A program made the position numbers and the translations under genes. The notes beneath the pieces are model-generated. The model ran no database searches, had not been told where the DNA came from, and saw nothing but the letters and a program-made list of their open reading frames with translations. A stretch of DNA of 26,003 nt from SG8-40 sp035528435 (GTDB lineage: Bacteria; Pseudomonadota; Gammaproteobacteria; Burkholderiales; Eutrophovitaceae), in the NCBI GenBank assembly GCA_035528435.1, contig DATKYN010000223.1, positions 1 to 26,003 on the forward strand, in the 5' to 3' direction. Positions 23,808 through 26,003 of this stretch are shown here, one piece after another; the stretch's first letter is position 1; the number at the start of each line of letters is the position of its first letter.

Positions 23808-24061
23808 GAACAACAACAATCGGCACCTTATGCGAGAAAGAACGAGATGCCGGATGCGCATTTGTCGCGCACGAGATATCTTGCGACAGAGCAGTCAGGC
23901 CAGGGCGCAGCGCTACCTTGCCCGATTCTGAGTACTACGCAGTCGATAATGCGGGGGACGGGCGCAACTCTACCGAAATCTGGCTATATAAATCGGGTTC
24001 TTTATCGGACGCGTATTTCTTGCGGACACCCGGAATCACGGCGATCACGACTAGACAATGG

Positions 24062-25012
24062 TCATTGCTGCACGGAATCTGCCGCCGTCTCCTGTGTTTC
24101 GGATTTTGCACCTGCACCGGCATCAGCTGAGCCGCCGGTGAACTCACCAAGGTACTCTATTTGTGCCGCCTCCCTGAAGCGCTTCATTTCTTCGGCAAGC
24201 AACTGTGTTGACTGCTGGTTGGAAAGAAATTGCTGTATCCGGGGTGCTGCGGTTGCTTCGTCCACCGGTGCTTCTCTGGAGTTGATGATACGAAGTACTT
24301 GATAACGGTTATTACCCAGCACGAAGAGCCTGATCTCTCCCGCTTTGAGCGACTGAACAATTGGCAGCACATTGAGCGAGATCTGCTCCGCAGCACGCAC
24401 GCCGCGCTTGGCCTCGAATTTCACGTCCTGGGACTTTAGCCAATCGGCAATCGCTTGCATGTTTGTGTTGGTGGAGGTCTGTTCGTGCAGGTTGGCAACG
24501 ATGTCTTCGGTCGCTACGAAATTGATTTCCTCGATTGTGAATATGCGTCTTTGCGCGAACAGTTCCGGGTGACTGTTGTAATAATTCCTCACATCCTCCT
24601 GGCTGCGCATATCCCATTCATAGCGTTGTGGCCCGCTCTCAACCACATGTTCCAGGTAAGCTCGGGCGAGAATTTCATTCTTCGCAGCCTCTATGGCGCG
24701 CATCACCTTAGGTGAGCGGTCCAGTTTGTTCTCGATTGCCTGTTGCACGGCGATCTGCTGGTCAACGAGTTGTTCGAGAATGTCTTGCTTGATCTGTATC
24801 GCTTCCTGACCAGTAACATTCTCACGCTTCGCGAGCAGATCATTGATCTGATGCACGGTAATCTCATCATCGTTGACGATTGCCGCGACCTGGGTAACCT
24901 GCTTCGGATCATCTGCTTGCTGCGCACAACCAGCGGAAATGACGAGAATGGCAAGCGATGCTGCGCACTCAAAAATGCGGGTTCGATCCGGTCTATTCAG
25001 GCAGTTCAACAC
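24062..25012 (-). CDS. epsD: EpsD family peptidyl-prolyl cis-trans isomerase lipoprotein
   Basis: Lipoprotein of the SurA/PpiC-like group found in exosortase-linked exopolysaccharide loci, presumed to help fold or export periplasmic proteins of that system. 316 residues. A signal peptide ends in the lipobox ISAGC (lipidated Cys29). Then comes a SurA-like helical chaperone domain (about 40-150: VNDDEITVHQINDLL, ILEQLVDQQIAVQQAIE, RSPKVMRAIEAAKNEILARA), a degenerate PpiC-type region (about 155-255, YYNSHPELFAQRRIFTIEEI), and an Ala/Gly/Ser-rich tail. It is 20 bp downstream of epsI and last of the visible minus-strand run. Confidence 0.85.
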   Translation of the reverse strand: MLNCLNRPDRTRIFECAASLAILVISAGCAQQADDPKQVTQVAAIVNDDEITVHQINDLLAKRENVTGQEAIQIKQDILEQLVDQQIAVQQAIENKLDRSPKVMRAIEAAKNEILARAYLEHVVESGPQRYEWDMRSQEDVRNYYNSHPELFAQRRIFTIEEINFVATEDIVANLHEQTSTNTNMQAIADWLKSQDVKFEAKRGVRAAEQISLNVLPIVQSLKAGEIRLFVLGNNRYQVLRIINSREAPVDEATAAPRIQQFLSNQQSTQLLAEEMKRFREAAQIEYLGEFTGGSADAGAGAKSETQETAADSVQQ

Positions 25013-25032
25013 GATTTCTCCTTTACCAGTTG

Positions 25033-25713
25033 CTACTCGTCGAGCCCGCTCAGGCGTAGACGTGCAGAAGGCGACGCGGCCATTATCAGCTGATTGAGGA
25101 ACTGGTCATGCAATTGGTAGGCCCGTTGCTGATCAAGGTCAATTGATGAAACACGAAACACCAGCCCGTCCGGAATTCGACCGGTGAGGGTGTAGCCCAA
25201 CTCCACCAGCTTGCCCTGCCATGCTTCCACGGCTGTGTCTCCGACCATGATCCAGTAGGTTACCGGTTCGACCCGTAACCCCTTTCGGGTGAGAAGCCGT
25301 CGTACCGGGATGGATCCGGCAGGCGTTACGAGCTGTGAGTTTTCATCATTTTCCAGAGCGAATCCCTGAGCGACATAGCAAAACTCCGGCTCGTGTGTCT
25401 TCAATGCACCGCGCTGCTCGGGAACGTATGCCACCGAGAGCATGATCTGGTAGCCCTTGGTGTTCGAATAAATGCGTTCCAGCACCTGGCTGTAAGCTTC
25501 ATCCAGGGCCGCCTGGGTTTGTGGATTAACCACTCTGACACTATGCCGCGGCTGTTCCCGCCAACCGCTAAATTCGTTCGGAATCAATACATCAAGTGAA
25601 AGTGTAGGAGCGGTTACCGCCGTTTCCATATTGGTTCGAGCCAGAGATGCCCATACGCTTGCGACCGTCATCAGGCCCGCGACGAACAAACCCATGCGCC
25701 CGTAGTGGGTCAT
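25033..25713 (-). CDS. epsI: Exosortase-associated protein EpsI, B-type
   Basis: Partner of exosortase B in PEP-CTERM/exopolysaccharide loci; the exact biochemical role is not known, but EpsI is required for polysaccharide production in Methylobacillus. 226 residues: an N-terminal membrane segment (about 7-24), then a periplasmic domain with the family core THEPEFCYVAQGF, in which His107 and Cys112 are the conserved pair. The start overlaps the stop of the exosortase gene by 4 bp (ATGA), a sign of translational coupling; in some species the two are fused into one protein. Confidence 0.9.
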   Translation of the reverse strand: MTHYGRMGLFVAGLMTVASVWASLARTNMETAVTAPTLSLDVLIPNEFSGWREQPRHSVRVVNPQTQAALDEAYSQVLERIYSNTKGYQIMLSVAYVPEQRGALKTHEPEFCYVAQGFALENDENSQLVTPAGSIPVRRLLTRKGLRVEPVTYWIMVGDTAVEAWQGKLVELGYTLTGRIPDGLVFRVSSIDLDQQRAYQLHDQFLNQLIMAASPSARLRLSGLDE

Positions 25714-26003
25714 TTTTCCATTGCCTTTGGTTGAATGAGTTTCGATAACACGGCGTCGAATAGCAGAATCGCAATTAAAGCGACGACAAACAGCACAATT
25801 CCGGAAAACCCGTGGACAAAACCCTGTCCAGCTGCGTCACCGAAATGATAGGTCACCAATACGATGAAAATCACGCGGGTGATATTAGCGAAAAATGCAA
25901 TAGGCAGGAGACTGAGCACGATCAAGCCGTTGTGCAACCAGCTCTTGTGGCGCATCAGGTACAGATACAGCAAGCCAACAGCCGAGAGGCTGAACATCGA
26001 GTT
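25710..26003 (-). CDS. xrtB: Exosortase B, C-terminal part (runs off window)
   Basis: Integral-membrane transpeptidase-like enzyme thought to recognise and cleave C-terminal PEP-CTERM sorting signals. Only the last 97 residues are inside the window; the frame is open to the right edge. The visible part begins NSMFSLSAVGLLYLYL, which in the family lies just after the catalytic Cys, so that residue should be only a few codons outside. The other two catalytic residues are visible: Arg in FFANITRVIFIVLV and His in GQGFVHGFSG. At least three hydrophobic segments are present. VTYHFGDAAGQGF is typical of the B subtype. The stop overlaps epsI by 4 bp. Confidence 0.9.
   Translation of the reverse strand, partial: NSMFSLSAVGLLYLYLMRHKSWLHNGLIVLSLLPIAFFANITRVIFIVLVTYHFGDAAGQGFVHGFSGIVLFVVALIAILLFDAVLSKLIQPKAMEK

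Noticed and set aside
1..26003. CRISPR arrays, insertion sequences, phage or toxin-antitoxin modules
   Set aside because: No direct-repeat/spacer pattern, transposase, integrase or recognisable toxin pair was found anywhere in the window, apart from ygfX, whose toxin role is only reported in E. coli.

Overview
The window is chromosomal DNA from a proteobacterium of the gamma/beta group, probably an environmental lineage without close familiar relatives. The evidence is gene order: nadB divergent from rpoE-rseA-rseB-mucD, then lepA-lepB-DUF4845-rnc-era-recO-pdxJ-acpS-nagZ, then uvrC-pgsA followed by tRNA-Gly/Cys/Leu. The exosortase type-B genes at the right edge are known mostly from betaproteobacteria and some gammaproteobacteria. 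I cannot assign a genus. Coding density is high and most genes are ordinary housekeeping genes.

Left part (1-5894): an NlpD-like LysM/M23 envelope protein (5' end probably cut by the window edge) and a GNAT acetyltransferase on the plus strand meet a minus-strand run of ygfZ, a DUF4936 gene and an NRDE/TANGO2-family gene. A plus-strand ygfX then converges on minus-strand nadB. The usual ygfX partner sdhE is not here, and no rpoS follows the nlpD-like gene.

Middle part (5895-17567): the sigma-E envelope-stress operon (rpoE, rseA, rseB, mucD) sits behind a good match to a sigma-E autoregulatory promoter. Next come lepA and lepB, a DUF4845 gene, rnc, era, recO, pdxJ, acpS and nagZ, all co-oriented and often only a few bases apart. 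The break between mucD and lepA carries a perfect 10-bp hairpin plus T-run ending just before the lepA start codon.

Right part (17568-26003): a His-rich cation diffusion facilitator converges on efp. The EF-P has Arg where Lys is normally modified. A family-5-type uracil-DNA glycosylase is divergent from efp and is followed by uvrC and pgsA. The tRNA-Gly/Cys/Leu cluster has a consensus sigma-70 promoter, stem-loops after tRNA-Gly and tRNA-Cys, and, between tRNA-Cys and tRNA-Leu, a gene for a small secreted protein built from 31-residue Cys-containing repeats that I do not recognise. After tRNA-Leu, minus-strand genes for exosortase B (partial), EpsI and EpsD form the edge of an exopolysaccharide/PEP-CTERM sorting locus.

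The strongest candidates for something undescribed are the repeat protein lodged in the tRNA cluster, the hairpin at the lepA start, and the Arg-tipped EF-P. The rest is well-known gene content.
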